A DNA stretch of 64,000 bases from Chimaeribacter californicus (lineage in GTDB: Bacteria; Pseudomonadota; Gammaproteobacteria; Enterobacterales; Enterobacteriaceae). The translations under genes were made by a program, and so were the position numbers. Under the pieces are notes generated by a model. It was given only the letters and a program-made list of their open reading frames with translations, made no database searches and was not told the origin of the DNA. Positions 1-9,563 of this stretch are shown one piece after another. Positions within the stretch are counted from its first letter, which is position 1; each line of letters starts with the position of its first letter. Location: positions 20,918 to 84,917 of the forward strand of contig NZ_PJZF01000022.1 of assembly GCF_002858675.1 (NCBI RefSeq), written 5' to 3'.

Positions 1-623
1 GCATCCTGCCGGACAACGTCAGCTTTACCGAGATTGCGCCGATCCTCTGCGCCGGGGTCACGGTGTTTAAAGGGCTGAAGATGACCGAAACCAAACCCGG
101 CCAGTGGGTAGTGATTTCCGGCATCGGCGGGCTGGGGCACCTGGCGGTGCAGTACGCCAAAGCGATGGGCATGAACGTGGCGGCGGTGGACGTGGATGAC
201 AGCAAGCTGGCGCTGGCGACGCGCCTCGGCGCGACGGTGACGGTGAATGCCCGCCAGCAGGACCCGGCCGCCTACCTGAAAAAAGAGATTGGCGGTGCCC
301 ACGGCGCGCTGGTAACGGCGGTCTCGCCGATTGCGTTCCAGCAGGCGATCGGCATGACGCGCCGCGGCGGCACCATTGCGCTGAACGGGCTGCCGCCGGG
401 CAACTTCGAGCTGTCGATTTTTGACATGGTGCTGGACGGCACCACGGTGCGCGGCTCCATCGTCGGCACGCGGCTCGATCTTCAGGAAGCACTCAACTTT
501 GCCGGTGAGGGCAAAGTGCAGGCCACCATCGCCACCGAGCCGCTGGAGAATATCAATGACATTTTTGCCCGGATGCACGCCGGAAAGATCGAAGGGCGCA
601 TTGTGATTGATATGGCGCTGTAA
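1..623 (+). CDS. adhP: Zinc-dependent alcohol dehydrogenase AdhP, 3' part
   Basis: The reading frame is open from base 3 and runs to TAA at 621-623, giving the last 206 residues of a protein that in E. coli AdhP is about 336 residues long. The visible part covers the nucleotide-binding half. It has the Rossmann glycine motif GIGGLGH at about residue 37 of the fragment, an acidic VDVDD segment that would hold the NAD ribose, and the family end GRIVIDMAL. The catalytic-zinc half lies before the window edge. The family interconverts ethanol and acetaldehyde with NAD in the cytoplasm. The assignment rests on close resemblance to AdhP as remembered. Substrate range cannot be read from this part. 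Confidence 0.88.
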   Translation, partial: ILPDNVSFTEIAPILCAGVTVFKGLKMTETKPGQWVVISGIGGLGHLAVQYAKAMGMNVAAVDVDDSKLALATRLGATVTVNARQQDPAAYLKKEIGGAHGALVTAVSPIAFQQAIGMTRRGGTIALNGLPPGNFELSIFDMVLDGTTVRGSIVGTRLDLQEALNFAGEGKVQATIATEPLENINDIFARMHAGKIEGRIVIDMAL

Positions 624-699
624 ACCACGAAAGGCGCCTGACGCTGCCCGGCCTATCCGCTACGATAGAGAGACGACCTCTCTCAACAACGGACAGACA

Positions 700-1575
700 A
701 TGGGCACAGCGCTGAAAGCATTTACAGGGATCGTTCTGGCGGCCGGGGTCACCGGCAGCGCAACGGCCGCCGATCTTCCCTGCGTGGTGAAAAACCGCCA
801 GGTCAATGAGAGCAATATCCAGATTTTACTGGGCGGCAGCGCCCGGGGCGACATCCGGCAGTTTGTTTCCGGCTCGCTCGGCAAGGACGTCAACCAGCAG
901 GTACACCTCAGCGGGAATATCGACCGTTGTGGCCGCCTCAGCGAGGCCACGTTCAAATACCAGAAAACCGAGAAAAACATCCGGCTGGAGATGATAAGCC
1001 GCACCCTGCGGGTGGAGGCGGGCTGGATAACCGATTATGAGGTCAGGATCTCGGTGCTGAAAGAGGCAAGCCAGACGCTGGTCAACCGCAAGCGCGGCAC
1101 CCTCTATTACACCACCGGCAAGCGCGGCAATATCACCGCTTCCACCGATCTGTTCACCATCAACGATCAGTCCGGCTTTACCACCGGCACCTACGATTAT
1201 GACGCCCAGCTGCGGCTGGTGCGCAGCGTCACGCGCGGCACCGACGCGCTCAGCAACCAGGAGACGCGCTACCGCTATACGCCGCAGGGCTGGCTGCTCA
1301 GCGCCACCGCCACCGACGGCGACCGCAGCACCTACCGCTATGACCCACAGGGGCGCGAAAGCGGCTCCGTCACCTTCTCCTCGTCACCGTTCAGCCAGAC
1401 CAGCCGCGTGGAGCGCTGCCAGTCCTGGGATGAGACCGGCAACTGCACGCTGAGCGAGACCTTTGAAACAGAGTTGCTGCCGTCAATGCGCCTGACGCGC
1501 AACCTCGGCACCGCCTACCAGTACCGTTACTGGGATGACCCGCCGGTTACTGGCGATCAATCACCCGGGCAATAG
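700..1575 (+). CDS. Hypothetical secreted protein with YD/RHS-like repeats
   Basis: A 291-residue protein if it starts at the ATG at 700; the frame stays open further upstream, but a signal peptide follows this ATG directly (hydrophobic residues 6-22, cleavage near ATA-AD). The mature part is rich in Tyr, Arg, Thr and Asp. From about residue 160 it carries short motifs resembling RHS/YD repeats ([42 protein letters not shown]), which form beta-strand repeats in much larger proteins. Two cysteines near the C-terminus could pair. It ends inside the 3' end of the convergent dusC, overlapping by 29 bases. No named family was recognised. It may be a small periplasmic or surface beta-repeat protein. 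No function is claimed. Confidence 0.7.
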   Translation: MGTALKAFTGIVLAAGVTGSATAADLPCVVKNRQVNESNIQILLGGSARGDIRQFVSGSLGKDVNQQVHLSGNIDRCGRLSEATFKYQKTEKNIRLEMISRTLRVEAGWITDYEVRISVLKEASQTLVNRKRGTLYYTTGKRGNITASTDLFTINDQSGFTTGTYDYDAQLRLVRSVTRGTDALSNQETRYRYTPQGWLLSATATDGDRSTYRYDPQGRESGSVTFSSSPFSQTSRVERCQSWDETGNCTLSETFETELLPSMRLTRNLGTAYQYRYWDDPPVTGDQSPGQ

Positions 1576-2479
1576 CGGCGGATGACGTCAGGGTGCGGAT
1601 TTCGGTAAACAGCGCCGTAGCCTCGGCATACTCTTTGCGCAGGTAGCCGAGCCACTGTTTGATGCGCGCCACATGGTAGAGGCCGGTGTCGCCCTGCTTC
1701 TCCAGCCGCACATATTTTTGCAGCAAGGTAACCACCTGCGGCCACGCCATGCGCGGTTCATTGTATTTCACCACCCGGCTGAGGTTCGGCACGTTGAGCG
1801 CGCCGCGCCCCAGCATCACTGCGTCACAGCCGGTGACCTTCATGCACGCCTGCGCGCTGGCGTAATCCCAGATTTCCCCGTTGGCGATCACCGGGATGCG
1901 CAGGCGTTGGCGGATCTCGCCAATCGCCGCCCAGTTGATGCGCTCCGCCTTGTAGCCATCCTCTTTGGTGCGGCCATGCACCGCCAGCTCGGTGGCCCCA
2001 GCCTGCTGCACCGCGTCGGCAATCTCCAGGCTGCGGCTGCCGGAATCCCAGCCCAGGCGGATTTTCACCGTCACCGGCAGCGCACCCGGCACCGCCTCGC
2101 GCATCGCTTTCGCGCCGCGGTAGATAAGCTCCGGGTCTTTCAGCAGCGTCGCCCCGCCGCCGCTGCCGTTCACCAGCTTCGACGGGCAGCCGCAGTTGAG
2201 ATCCACGCCATATGACCCCAGCTCCACGGCGCGCGCGGCGTTCTCCGCCAGCCATTGCGGGTGCTGGCCCAGCAGTTGCACCCGCACCTGGGTGCCGGAG
2301 GGCGTGCGGCTGTTGTGCTCCAGCTCCGGGCAGAGGCGCAGGAAGGATTTGGCCGGCAGCAGTTGGTCAACCACCCGCAAAAACTCGGTGATGCAGAGAT
2401 CGTAATCATTGACCTCGCTGAGCAGCTGCCGCACCAGTGAGTCGAGGACGCCCTCCATCGGGGCGAGTAATACACGCAT
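1547..2479 (-). CDS. dusC: tRNA-dihydrouridine(16) synthase DusC
   Basis: DusC reduces uridine 16 in the tRNA D-loop to dihydrouridine using FMN and NADPH. The 310-residue protein starts [14 protein letters not shown], the FMN-binding beginning of the Dus TIM barrel. It carries [19 protein letters not shown], with the catalytic Cys at about residue 98, the phosphate-binding segment ANGEIWD, and VMLGRGAL near residue 220. The length equals that of E. coli DusC. DusC is preferred over DusA or DusB because of the short N-terminus and the [11 protein letters not shown] segment after the first strand. The 3' end overlaps the convergent hypothetical gene by 29 bases, so the two transcripts can pair. 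Confidence 0.93.
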   Translation of the reverse strand: MRVLLAPMEGVLDSLVRQLLSEVNDYDLCITEFLRVVDQLLPAKSFLRLCPELEHNSRTPSGTQVRVQLLGQHPQWLAENAARAVELGSYGVDLNCGCPSKLVNGSGGGATLLKDPELIYRGAKAMREAVPGALPVTVKIRLGWDSGSRSLEIADAVQQAGATELAVHGRTKEDGYKAERINWAAIGEIRQRLRIPVIANGEIWDYASAQACMKVTGCDAVMLGRGALNVPNLSRVVKYNEPRMAWPQVVTLLQKYVRLEKQGDTGLYHVARIKQWLGYLRKEYAEATALFTEIRTLTSSAAIARVIDRQ

Positions 2480-2554
2480 TGCCGGATACCTCAGAAAAAG
2501 TGTGCGCCATGATACGGGCGATGCGCCGCCCGGGCAATCGCCTGAGCCACAGGC

Positions 2555-2587
2555 AAAAAAAAAGCTGCCCGCAGGCAGCTTTTTTTG
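2555..2587 (-). terminator. Rho-independent terminator after rhlE
   Basis: Stem AGCTGCC/GGCAGCT around a CGCA loop, flanked by a run of A on one side and T on the other, so it can act in both directions. It lies 13 bases past the rhlE stop and separates rhlE from dusC. Confidence 0.85.
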
Positions 2588-2599
2588 GTGAGCGGGCGA

Positions 2600-3967
2600 T
2601 TAATCCGCTTTGCCGGCCGGGCGTGAACGGCGCGGCTGGCTCGGGCGGCTCGGACGGCGCTGGCCGTCGCTGTGCTCCTGGCGCTGGCGCGGCTGGCCGT
2701 TGCGGCTTTCGCCGGTGCGCGGGGCACCGCTGCGCTGGCCGCCGCCATTGCCGCCGTTACCCCGGCCGCCGCCCTGACCACGCCCGCCACCCTGGCGGCC
2801 GTTGATGATCGGCTCTGCCTTGATGGTCGGGTCCGGGTCATAACCCGGCAGCGCAATACGCGGGATCTCTTTCTTCAGCAGGCGCTCGATGTCACGCAGC
2901 AGCTTGTGCTCATCAACGCAGACCAGCGAGATCGCCTCACCGGTGGCTTCAGCACGGCCGGTACGGCCGATGCGGTGCACGTAATCTTCCGGCACGTTCG
3001 GCAGCTCATAGTTCACCACGTGCGGCAGCTGGTCGATGTCCAGCCCACGCGCCGCGATGTCCGTTGCCACCAGCACGCGGATGCGGCCGTCTTTGAAGTC
3101 CGCCAGCGCACGGGTACGCGCGCCCTGGCTCTTGTTGCCGTGGATCGCGGCGGCGGTGATGCCGTCTTTGTTCAGCTGCTCCGCCAGGTGGTTGGCGCCG
3201 TGCTTGGTGCGGTTAAACACCAGCACCTGCTGCCAGTCACCGGTGCCGATCATCTGCGACAGCAGTTCCCGTTTGCGCTTCTTGTCCACGAAGTGGACGC
3301 TCTGCGCAACCTGCTCAGAGGCGGTGTTGCGGCGGGCCACTTCCACCGACGCCGGGTTGTGCAGCAGCTTGTTCGCCAGCGCTTTGATCTCATCAGAGAA
3401 GGTCGCGGAGAACAGCAGGTTCTGGCGCTTGGCCGGCAGTTTGGCCAGCACGCGGCGGATGTCATGGATGAAGCCCATGTCGAGCATCCGGTCCGCTTCG
3501 TCCAGCACCAGGATTTCGATCTGGGAGAGATCCACCGCGTTCTGGTGTTCCAGGTCGAGCAGGCGGCCAGGGGTGGCGATCAGCACATCCACGCCACCGC
3601 GCAATTTCATCATCTGCGGGTTGATGCTTACCCCGCCGAAGACCACCAGCGAGCGCAGGCGCAGGTGTTTGCTGTAGGCGTCGACGTTCTCGCCAATCTG
3701 CGCCGCCAGTTCACGGGTCGGCGTCAGGATCAGGGCGCGAACCGGGCGGCGGCCTTTGCTCTGGTGCGGGGTTTTGTTCAACAGGTGCAGCAGCGGCAGG
3801 GTAAAACCAGCGGTTTTACCGGTACCGGTCTGGGCGCTGGCCATCAGGTCACGGCCTTCAAGCACCACCGGAATCGCCTGACGCTGGATAGGCGTAGGCT
3901 CACGGTAACCCTGTTCTTCTACCGCACGCAGAATATCGGTATGTAAACCGAGAGAATCAAATGACAT
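2600..3967 (-). CDS. rhlE: DEAD-box ATP-dependent RNA helicase RhlE
   Basis: The 455-residue protein begins [20 protein letters not shown] as RhlE does. The frame is open for 37 more codons upstream, but that part has no family resemblance. Helicase motifs appear in order: Q motif ([10 protein letters not shown]), motif I AQTGTGKT near residue 50, Ia [31 protein letters not shown], then domain 2 with [12 protein letters not shown] and HRIGRTGRA. The C-terminal 80 residues form a Gly/Arg/Gln-rich tail, probably an RNA-binding extension. RhlE remodels ribosome assembly intermediates and mRNA with the degradosome. E. coli has cecR nearby; here the divergent neighbour is mdtG. Confidence 0.94.
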   Translation of the reverse strand: MSFDSLGLHTDILRAVEEQGYREPTPIQRQAIPVVLEGRDLMASAQTGTGKTAGFTLPLLHLLNKTPHQSKGRRPVRALILTPTRELAAQIGENVDAYSKHLRLRSLVVFGGVSINPQMMKLRGGVDVLIATPGRLLDLEHQNAVDLSQIEILVLDEADRMLDMGFIHDIRRVLAKLPAKRQNLLFSATFSDEIKALANKLLHNPASVEVARRNTASEQVAQSVHFVDKKRKRELLSQMIGTGDWQQVLVFNRTKHGANHLAEQLNKDGITAAAIHGNKSQGARTRALADFKDGRIRVLVATDIAARGLDIDQLPHVVNYELPNVPEDYVHRIGRTGRAEATGEAISLVCVDEHKLLRDIERLLKKEIPRIALPGYDPDPTIKAEPIINGRQGGGRGQGGGRGNGGNGGGQRSGAPRTGESRNGQPRQRQEHSDGQRRPSRPSQPRRSRPAGKAD

Positions 3968-4306
3968 AAAGAATAAAGCTCCAGATCTCCCGTTACCAAC
4001 AAGGTTGGTGCAGTTTCCGGGGAGATAGTAGACGAGGCAAGATGGGGCATCACCACGAGGATTCGGCACAAACTGCAAGTGCGCCAGTTGCGCAAAGTGT
4101 AGCAGATAACCCCTGCGATACGTTAAATATTATGCGGCCGGTCACACTGTGATGAAAAAAATCCTGGCCCACAGCCGGTTTTCCGCAGGCTGGCATGGGA
4201 CTTTCCCGCCCATGACATAAAATCCTACGTTTTTCCGCTGTGCCCACCGTTCACCGGCCTGCTACCCTTGAACTCTGTTTCCCTGCAAGAAGACGGTTTG
4301 GGATCG
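3968..4306. other. Divergent intergenic region between rhlE and mdtG
   Basis: About 340 bases holding the promoters of two divergent genes. I see no further gene. A short inverted repeat CATGGG/CCCATG lies at 4193-4213, close to the mdtG side. The rhlE side is GC-rich and free of stops in the rhlE frame for 111 bases, so a long untranslated leader or an N-terminal extension cannot be excluded. Confidence 0.5.
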
Positions 4307-5500
4307 ATGGAAACCTGGAAGGTTAATCTTTTCTCAGTCTGGTTAGGCTGCTTTTTCACCGGGTTGGCGATGAGCCAGATCCTGCCGTTTCTGCCGCTCT
4401 ATATTGAGCAGCTTGGGGTGCATGACCATGAAGCGTTGAGCCTCTGGTCCGGGCTGGTGTTCAGCGGCACCTTCCTGGTGTCGGCGATTGTCGCGCCGAT
4501 GTGGGGCAGCCTGGCGGACCGCAAAGGGCGCAAGCTGATGCTGCTGCGCGCCTCCCTCGGCATGGCGATCGTGATGCTGTTGCAGGGCTTTGCCACCAAC
4601 GTCTGGCAGCTGTTTATCCTGCGCACCCTGATGGGCCTGACCTCCGGTTATATCCCGAACGCCATGGCGCTGGTGGCCTCACAGGTGCCGCGGGACAAAA
4701 GCGGCTGGGCGCTCGGCACCCTCTCCACCGGCCAGATCTCCGGCGTGATTTTAGGCCCGCTGCTGGGCGGCTTTATGGCTGACCACGTCGGGCTGCGCAT
4801 CGTGTTTTTCATGACCGCCGGGATGCTGTTTCTCAGCTTCCTGGTGACGCTGTTCCTGATTAAGGAGCGGGTGGTGGTGGTGAGCAAAGCGGACAAGCTC
4901 AGCGGCAAGGCGGTGTTCGCCTCCCTGCCCTACCCTATGCTTATCATCAGCCTGTTCTTTACCACCCTGACCATTCAGCTGGCGAACGGCTCCATCGGGC
5001 CGATTCTGGCGCTGTTTATCAAAGCGCTGACCCCGGCCAGTGACAATATCGCGTTTATCAGCGGGGTGATCGCCGCCGTACCGGGCGTCTCGGCGCTGCT
5101 GGCCGCGCCCCGGCTGGGGCGGCTGGGTGACCGCATCGGCACCGAGCGGATTTTGCTGGCCGCGCTGCTGTTCGCCACGCTGCTGTTTTTCATGATGTCC
5201 TGGGTCACCACGCCGGTGCAGCTGGCGGTGCTGCGCTTTCTGCTCGGCTTCGCTGATGGCGCGCTGCTGCCCGCGGTGCAGACGCTGCTGATGAAGCACA
5301 GCAGCGATCAGGTCACCGGCCGCATCTTCGGCTATAACCAGTCGTTTATGTACCTCGGCAACGTCGCCGGGCCGCTGATTGGCTCCGGTATCTCGGCGCT
5401 GGCCGGGTTCCGCTGGGTGTTTATCGCCACTGCCGCGATCATCATCATCAATACCGTGCAGCTCTGGCTGAACGTGAAACGGGTGCCGCGGCGGCGCTGA
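4307..5500 (+). CDS. mdtG: Major facilitator efflux transporter, MdtG-like
   Basis: A 12-helix inner-membrane drug:proton antiporter of the DHA1 type. The ATG at 4307 gives 397 residues starting [16 protein letters not shown], which aligns with E. coli MdtG shortly before helix 1. A TTG at 4298 with AAGAAGA just upstream, or a TTG at 4268, could also be used. The family loop [15 protein letters not shown] follows helix 2. The central part repeats the pattern with [16 protein letters not shown], and [26 protein letters not shown] precedes helix 11. In E. coli mdtG gives fosfomycin and deoxycholate resistance when overexpressed and lies elsewhere on the chromosome, so its place here is a lineage difference. 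The assignment rests on near-complete resemblance. Confidence 0.88.
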   Translation: METWKVNLFSVWLGCFFTGLAMSQILPFLPLYIEQLGVHDHEALSLWSGLVFSGTFLVSAIVAPMWGSLADRKGRKLMLLRASLGMAIVMLLQGFATNVWQLFILRTLMGLTSGYIPNAMALVASQVPRDKSGWALGTLSTGQISGVILGPLLGGFMADHVGLRIVFFMTAGMLFLSFLVTLFLIKERVVVVSKADKLSGKAVFASLPYPMLIISLFFTTLTIQLANGSIGPILALFIKALTPASDNIAFISGVIAAVPGVSALLAAPRLGRLGDRIGTERILLAALLFATLLFFMMSWVTTPVQLAVLRFLLGFADGALLPAVQTLLMKHSSDQVTGRIFGYNQSFMYLGNVAGPLIGSGISALAGFRWVFIATAAIIIINTVQLWLNVKRVPRRR

Positions 5501-5511
5501 ACCGCAGGCAG

Positions 5512-5539
5512 AAAAAAACCGGGCAATGCCCGGTTTTTT
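5512..5539. terminator. Bidirectional terminator, mdtG / ybhL
   Basis: AAAAAACCGGGC, loop AAT, GCCCGGTTTTTT. Symmetric A and T runs let it end both convergent transcripts. Confidence 0.9.
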
Positions 5540-5565
5540 GTTTTCTGCTTTCTGCAACAGCGCAA

Positions 5566-6276
5566 TCAGCGGCGGTTGCCGAAGATGCGCAGCAGCATCA
5601 GGAACAGGTTGATGAAGTCGAGGTAGAGCGTCAGCGCGCCGACAATCGAGTACTTGCGGAAGCCGTCGCGGTCTGCCGGATCGAGCTGTTCGCCGATGTT
5701 TTTCAGCTTCTGGGTGTCGTAGGCGGTCAGGCCGACAAACACGATGACGCCGATGTAGGTCACGGCCCACATCAGGGCGGTGCTCTTCAGCCAGATGTTC
5801 ACCACGGACGCCAGCACAATGCCGATCAGCGCCATAAACAGCATGCTGCCCATGCCGCTCAGGTCACGCTTGGTGGTGTAACCGAACAGGCTCATCGCGC
5901 CGAACATCCCGCCGGTCACCACAAAGGTGCTGGCGATGGAGGAGTAGGTGTAGAGCACAAAGATGCTCGACATGGTGAGGCCGGTCAGCACCGAATAGAG
6001 CATAAACAGCGCCGTGGCCGCTGCGCCGCTCAGGCGGTTCACCAGCCCGGAGAGCACAAACACCACCGCCAGCTGGGCAATGATCAGCCCGAAGAAAGTG
6101 ATCTGGCTGGAAAAGATCGCCTGCATTACCGCCGGAGTATTGGCGGCATACCAGGAGACAAATGCCGTCAGCAGCAGGCCGCAGGTCATCCAGCCATAAA
6201 CCTGGGCCATGTAGGTCTGAATGCCGGTACCGGCACCCTGGATGATGGAATTATTGGAACGCGGATATCTGTCCAT
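5566..6276 (-). CDS. ybhL: Bax inhibitor-1 family inner-membrane protein YbhL
   Basis: A 236-residue protein with seven predicted hydrophobic segments, starting MDRYPRSNNSIIQGAGTGIQTYM as E. coli YbhL does. The BI-1 (TMBIM) signature is present: MAQVYGWMTCGLLLTAFVSW at the first helix, FVGLTAYDTQKLKNI near residue 190, and ALTLYLDFINLFLMLLRIFG at the C-terminus. The conserved Asp residues of the last segments, which form the calcium-leak sensor in a Bacillus homologue, are retained (AYDTQ, LYLDF). The bacterial function is uncertain; membrane calcium or proton leak is inferred from relatives. It lies next to moaE as in E. coli and is probably transcribed alone. Confidence 0.9.
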   Translation of the reverse strand: MDRYPRSNNSIIQGAGTGIQTYMAQVYGWMTCGLLLTAFVSWYAANTPAVMQAIFSSQITFFGLIIAQLAVVFVLSGLVNRLSGAAATALFMLYSVLTGLTMSSIFVLYTYSSIASTFVVTGGMFGAMSLFGYTTKRDLSGMGSMLFMALIGIVLASVVNIWLKSTALMWAVTYIGVIVFVGLTAYDTQKLKNIGEQLDPADRDGFRKYSIVGALTLYLDFINLFLMLLRIFGNRR

Positions 6277-6447
6277 GTGAAACCTTTTGCGTAAGTGACA
6301 GAAAAATCAGGCTGCAACCGGCAGCCCCCTTAAAAGTATAGTTTAGCACAGCCGGGACAACCGCCTTACAACAGCAGCCTTACAACGACAGCCGCTTAAC
6401 GACTGCCGCCGCGCGCCTGGCTCTGCGGGCGCGGCGCGGCCTGCGGG

Positions 6448-6903
6448 CTACGCCCAGCGCCCGGCGGCCTGGTGGTCACTGTCACGCGCATCTACCCAGC
6501 GGTCGCCTTCCGGCGTCGCTTCACGCTTCCAGAACGGCGCGCGGGTTTTCAGGTAATCCATGATGAATTCCGCCGCGTCAAACGCCATGCCGCGGTGCGC
6601 CGCCGTCACGCCGACAAACACGATCTCATCGCCGGGGTACATCGCGCCAATGCGGTGGATAACCGACACCCGTTGCAGCGCCCAGCGTTGGCGCGCCTCA
6701 GTGACGATCTCCGCCAGCGCTTTCTCCGTCATGCCGGGGTAGTGCTCCAGCGTCAGGGTGCTGACCTCACTGCCCAGGTTGTGGTTGCGCACTTTGCCGG
6801 TGAAGGTCACTACCGCACCGTCGTCGTCACACGCGGCCAGCCAGTTATACTCGTCGCCGACGCTGAAATGCTCAGCGCCGACGCGGATGCGGGTGTTGTC
6901 CAT
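6448..6903 (-). CDS. moaE: Molybdopterin synthase catalytic subunit MoaE
   Basis: MoaE converts precursor Z (cPMP) to molybdopterin, taking sulfur from the MoaD C-terminal thiocarboxylate. The protein has 151 residues. Family features are GAVVTFTGKVRNHNLG near residue 30, LEHYPGMTEKAL, the central IHRIGAMYPGDEIVFVGV, and AHRGMAF. The catalytic lysines lie in LKTRAPFWKREATPEGDRWV at 117-136. It is the last gene of moaABCDE, starting two bases after the moaD stop, which suggests coupled translation. Confidence 0.95.
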   Translation of the reverse strand: MDNTRIRVGAEHFSVGDEYNWLAACDDDGAVVTFTGKVRNHNLGSEVSTLTLEHYPGMTEKALAEIVTEARQRWALQRVSVIHRIGAMYPGDEIVFVGVTAAHRGMAFDAAEFIMDYLKTRAPFWKREATPEGDRWVDARDSDHQAAGRWA

Positions 6904-6905
6904 GT

Positions 6906-7151
6906 TCAGCCCCCGGTGACCGGCGGGAAGAAGGCGACTTCATCCCCCGCCTGTAACGGGTGGTCCATCGCCACCAGCGACTGGTTCACCGCCGCCAGCA
7001 GGTTGCCGGCTTCCAGCGCCAGCGCCCAGCGGTCACCCCTGGCGCACAGCGCCTGCCGCAGCGCGTCAACGTCTTTAAACTCTGCCGGCAGCGTCAGTGA
7101 CGCCGTGCCGGTCAGCTCGCGCACCTGCGCGAAAAACAGGATCTCAATCAT
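6906..7151 (-). CDS. moaD: Molybdopterin synthase sulfur carrier subunit MoaD
   Basis: An 81-residue ubiquitin-fold protein. It ends in the obligatory Gly-Gly (PPVTGG), whose last glycine is adenylated by MoeB and turned into the thiocarboxylate that donates sulfur in molybdopterin synthesis. It starts [15 protein letters not shown] and keeps the ALAVNQS-like strand ([27 protein letters not shown]) typical of MoaD. Its start overlaps the moaC stop by four bases (ATGA), so translation is coupled and MoaC and MoaD amounts are linked. Confidence 0.95.
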   Translation of the reverse strand: MIEILFFAQVRELTGTASLTLPAEFKDVDALRQALCARGDRWALALEAGNLLAAVNQSLVAMDHPLQAGDEVAFFPPVTGG

Positions 7152-7627
7152 ACGTCCGCCCTGAAGTCGCCGGATTTGCCGCCGCTTTTAGCCAGCAGGC
7201 GCACCGGGCCAATCACCATGTCTTTCTGCACCGCCTTGCACATGTCATAGATGGTCAGGGCGGCCACCGAGGCGGCCGTCAGCGCCTCCATCTCCACGCC
7301 GGTTTTGCCGCTCAGGCGGCAGCGCGACTCAATCCGCACCCGGTTATGTTCCGGTTGCGCCTCAAGCTGCACCTCGACTTTGGTCAGCAGCAGCGGGTGA
7401 CAGAGCGGGATCAGATCCCAGGTTTTTTTGGCGGCCTGAATGCCGGCGATGCGGGCAGTGGCGAACACGTCACCTTTGTGGTGGCTGCCGTCGATGATCA
7501 TCGCCAGCGTAGCGGGCAGCATCTCAACAAAGGCTTCGGCGCGCGCCTCGCGCACGGTTTCCGCCTTGGCGGAGACATCCACCATGTGGGCTTCCCCAGC
7601 GGCGTTGATGTGGGTCAGTTGGGACAT
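7148..7627 (-). CDS. moaC: Cyclic pyranopterin monophosphate synthase MoaC
   Basis: MoaC acts with MoaA in the first step of molybdenum cofactor synthesis and forms cPMP from the MoaA product 3',8-cyclo-GTP. The protein has 159 residues, close to the usual 161. Conserved segments are [18 protein letters not shown] near residue 14, the [15 protein letters not shown] substrate loop, [12 protein letters not shown], and the catalytic [13 protein letters not shown] near residue 125, with the essential Asp and Lys. It forms a hexamer in known structures. It lies nine bases after moaB and overlaps moaD. Confidence 0.96.
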   Translation of the reverse strand: MSQLTHINAAGEAHMVDVSAKAETVREARAEAFVEMLPATLAMIIDGSHHKGDVFATARIAGIQAAKKTWDLIPLCHPLLLTKVEVQLEAQPEHNRVRIESRCRLSGKTGVEMEALTAASVAALTIYDMCKAVQKDMVIGPVRLLAKSGGKSGDFRADV

Positions 7628-7636
7628 AACACTCTC

Positions 7637-8182
7637 TTACTCGGTGGCATCCGGCGCGTCAGCCTGCGGCAGCGGCTTGAGGTGCGGGATAAAGTTACAG
7701 GGGCCGTGGCGGGCATCGAGTTGCTCGGCGATGATGCGCTCCCAGGCGGTGCGGCAGGCGCGGGTGGAGCCGGGCATGGCGAAAATCACCGTCTGGTTGG
7801 CGATGCCGCCAATGGCACGCGACTGGATAGTCGAGGTGCCGATCTCCTCATAGGAGGCCATGCGGAACAGCTCGCCAAAGCCTTCGATTTCGCGGTCAAA
7901 CAACGGCCGCAGCGCTTCCGGCGTGCTGTTGTGCGCCGAGAAGCCGGTGCCGCCGTTAATCAGAATCGCCTGCACATCCGGGTCGGCAATCCACGCCGAG
8001 ACCACGGCGCGGATCTGGTAGAGGTTGTCTTTGACGATCCGGCTCACCACCACCCGGTGCCCGGCCTCGTGCGCTGCTTCGCGCAGGTAGTCACCGGAGG
8101 TGTCATCCGCTTCGGTGCGGGAATCGGAGACGGTCAGCACCGCAAGCTGGGCGGGTACAACGTCACCACGGGGTTTGCTCAT
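7637..8182 (-). CDS. moaB: Molybdenum cofactor biosynthesis protein MoaB
   Basis: A 181-residue MogA/MoaB-fold protein, slightly longer than E. coli MoaB (170). The molybdopterin-binding signature is present: INGGTGFSAHNSTPEALRPLF near residue 98, FGELFRMASYEEIGTSTIQSRA, and the end motif FAMPGSTRACRTAWERII. The MogA-type GGTG motif binds the pterin in relatives. E. coli MoaB is not essential for cofactor synthesis, so its exact role is unclear. It follows moaA by 24 bases. Confidence 0.94.
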   Translation of the reverse strand: MSKPRGDVVPAQLAVLTVSDSRTEADDTSGDYLREAAHEAGHRVVVSRIVKDNLYQIRAVVSAWIADPDVQAILINGGTGFSAHNSTPEALRPLFDREIEGFGELFRMASYEEIGTSTIQSRAIGGIANQTVIFAMPGSTRACRTAWERIIAEQLDARHGPCNFIPHLKPLPQADAPDATE

Positions 8183-8206
8183 GGAAGCTCCTTAACAGGC
8201 AGCGAA

Positions 8207-9193
8207 TCAGCCGCCGATAAATGACAGGTTCTGCGTGATGCCGGTGTTGCCCTCATGCAGGAAGTGGGTCTGCTTTTTACGGCGCAGCCCGCCCTGGATG
8301 CGGTCCAGCAGCGCCTCGTGGTCGCGGTCATGCGCCAGCAGGTCGCGCAGCGGCACGCCCTGCTCGCCGAACAGGCAGAGGTGCAGGTTGCCGATGGCGG
8401 AGACGCGCAGGCGGTTGCAGCTTTCGCAGAAGTCTTTGGCATAGGGCATGATCAGGCCAATCTCGCCCTGATAATCGGGGTGGCGGAACACCAGCGCCGG
8501 GCCGTCACTGCGGCCGCGCAGCTGTAACTGCCAGCCCTGCTGCATCAGCTGGCGCTGGATCACCTCGCCGGAGATGTGGTGCTTGCGGAACAGCTCGCTG
8601 CCGTCGCCGGTTTCCATCAGCTCAATAAAGCGCAGCTGGATCGGCCGGTCTTTGATCCAGTTGAGGAAGGCGGGTAACTGTTTGTGGTTGACGTCGCGCA
8701 TCAGCACCGCGTTGACCTTCACCTTCTCGTAACCGGCCTCAAAGGCGGCGTCGATCCCTTCCATCACCTGGCGGAATTTATCCTGCCCGGTGATGGCGTG
8801 GAACTGGCGGGCGTCGAGGCTGTCAACGCTGACGTTGATCGCCGTCAGCCCGGCATCACGCCAGGCCGCGACGTCACGCGCCATGCGGTAGCCGTTGGTG
8901 GTGGTCGCCAGCGTGCGGATCTCCGGGTTCTCGCGCACGGCCGCGATGATCTCGCAGAAGTCACGGCGCAGGCTTGGCTCGCCGCCGGTCAGGCGCACCT
9001 TTTCGGTGCCCAGCTCAGCAAAGGCGCGCGTCACGCGGCGGATCTCATCCAGCGAGAGAAAGCTTTTTTTGGCATGGCCGGCGGATTTATAGCCGTCCGG
9101 TAAGCAATAGGTGCAACGAAAGTTACACACGTCAGTAATTGACAGGCGCAGGTAATAAAACTTGCGCGCAAAAGCATCGGTAAGTTGGGGCAC
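8207..9193 (-). CDS. moaA: GTP 3',8-cyclase MoaA (radical SAM)
   Basis: MoaA converts GTP to 3',8-cyclo-7,8-dihydroguanosine triphosphate using S-adenosylmethionine and two [4Fe-4S] clusters. I chose the GTG at 9193 ([18 protein letters not shown]), which gives 328 residues against 329 in E. coli and follows GGAAAGG at a good distance. The frame is open for 27 further codons, but those overlap the riboswitch. The radical-SAM motif is CNFRCTYC (Cys 23, 27, 30). The C-terminal cluster Cys lie in [19 protein letters not shown]. The C-terminal GG of FIGG is the essential tail. This is the first gene of moaABCDE. Confidence 0.96.
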   Translation of the reverse strand: MPQLTDAFARKFYYLRLSITDVCNFRCTYCLPDGYKSAGHAKKSFLSLDEIRRVTRAFAELGTEKVRLTGGEPSLRRDFCEIIAAVRENPEIRTLATTTNGYRMARDVAAWRDAGLTAINVSVDSLDARQFHAITGQDKFRQVMEGIDAAFEAGYEKVKVNAVLMRDVNHKQLPAFLNWIKDRPIQLRFIELMETGDGSELFRKHHISGEVIQRQLMQQGWQLQLRGRSDGPALVFRHPDYQGEIGLIMPYAKDFCESCNRLRVSAIGNLHLCLFGEQGVPLRDLLAHDRDHEALLDRIQGGLRRKKQTHFLHEGNTGITQNLSFIGG

Positions 9194-9204
9194 CAGTAAC
9201 ACCT

Positions 9205-9326
9205 TTCCAAATACGGGAGATGCAGGCATTTCTGCCTCGCACCCTGGTGGCTTGCGCCACGGCCAGGGCGCCATATCATTTGTGTGAAGGTTTTAAATGA
9301 CTTAGGCGCAAAGGCTAGGAGTATGA
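9205..9326 (-). promoter_or_regulatory. Moco (molybdenum cofactor) RNA riboswitch in the moaA leader
   Basis: The leader upstream of moaA, read on the minus strand, matches the E. coli moaA Moco RNA as I remember it. Shared blocks are CTCCTAGCC and TTTGCGCC at the 5' side, TGATATGGCGCC, TGGCCGTG, GCCACCAGGG in the core, GAGGCAGAAATGCCT as the GAAA-like hairpin, and CTCCCGTAT then GGAAAGG just before the start. The known element switches moaA expression off when the cofactor is abundant, by changing access to the ribosome-binding site. The boundaries given are approximate. Confidence 0.85.
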
Positions 9327-9415
9327 TCATCCACCGGCCGCCAGCGGCGGGGGTGAAGACCCTGTTGAGAGGGAAATCTTAGCGCTAATTTCGCGCCGGC
9401 GCCAATCTGCTTTTT

Positions 9416-9439
9416 CGCTATATATATTGATATACAACG
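9416..9439 (-). promoter_or_regulatory. ModE-type operator upstream of moaA
   Basis: CGCTATAT, 8 bases, ATACAACG. This matches the modA operator of the same window (CGTTATAT-N8-ATATAACG at 27033) at 14 of 16 half-site positions with the same spacing. In E. coli ModE-molybdate activates moa transcription from such a site. The position, about 90 bases upstream of the riboswitch, fits a promoter-upstream activator site. Confidence 0.7.
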
Positions 9440-9563
9440 TATTTTGGCGCGCAACCGCTTGCTTTGTATCTGTCAGTAACAGCCGGTAAAAAAATCAGGT
9501 AAGATCGCCGCCGTCACGCCGGGCCCTCCCGCACGGCCCCGATTTCCCTCAGTAAGGAGCAGC

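Noticed and set aside
2672..3946. Long open frame of 424 codons opposite rhlE
   Set aside because: It is the antisense shadow of rhlE, created by the GC-rich codon use. The composition is atypical and no family is recognised.
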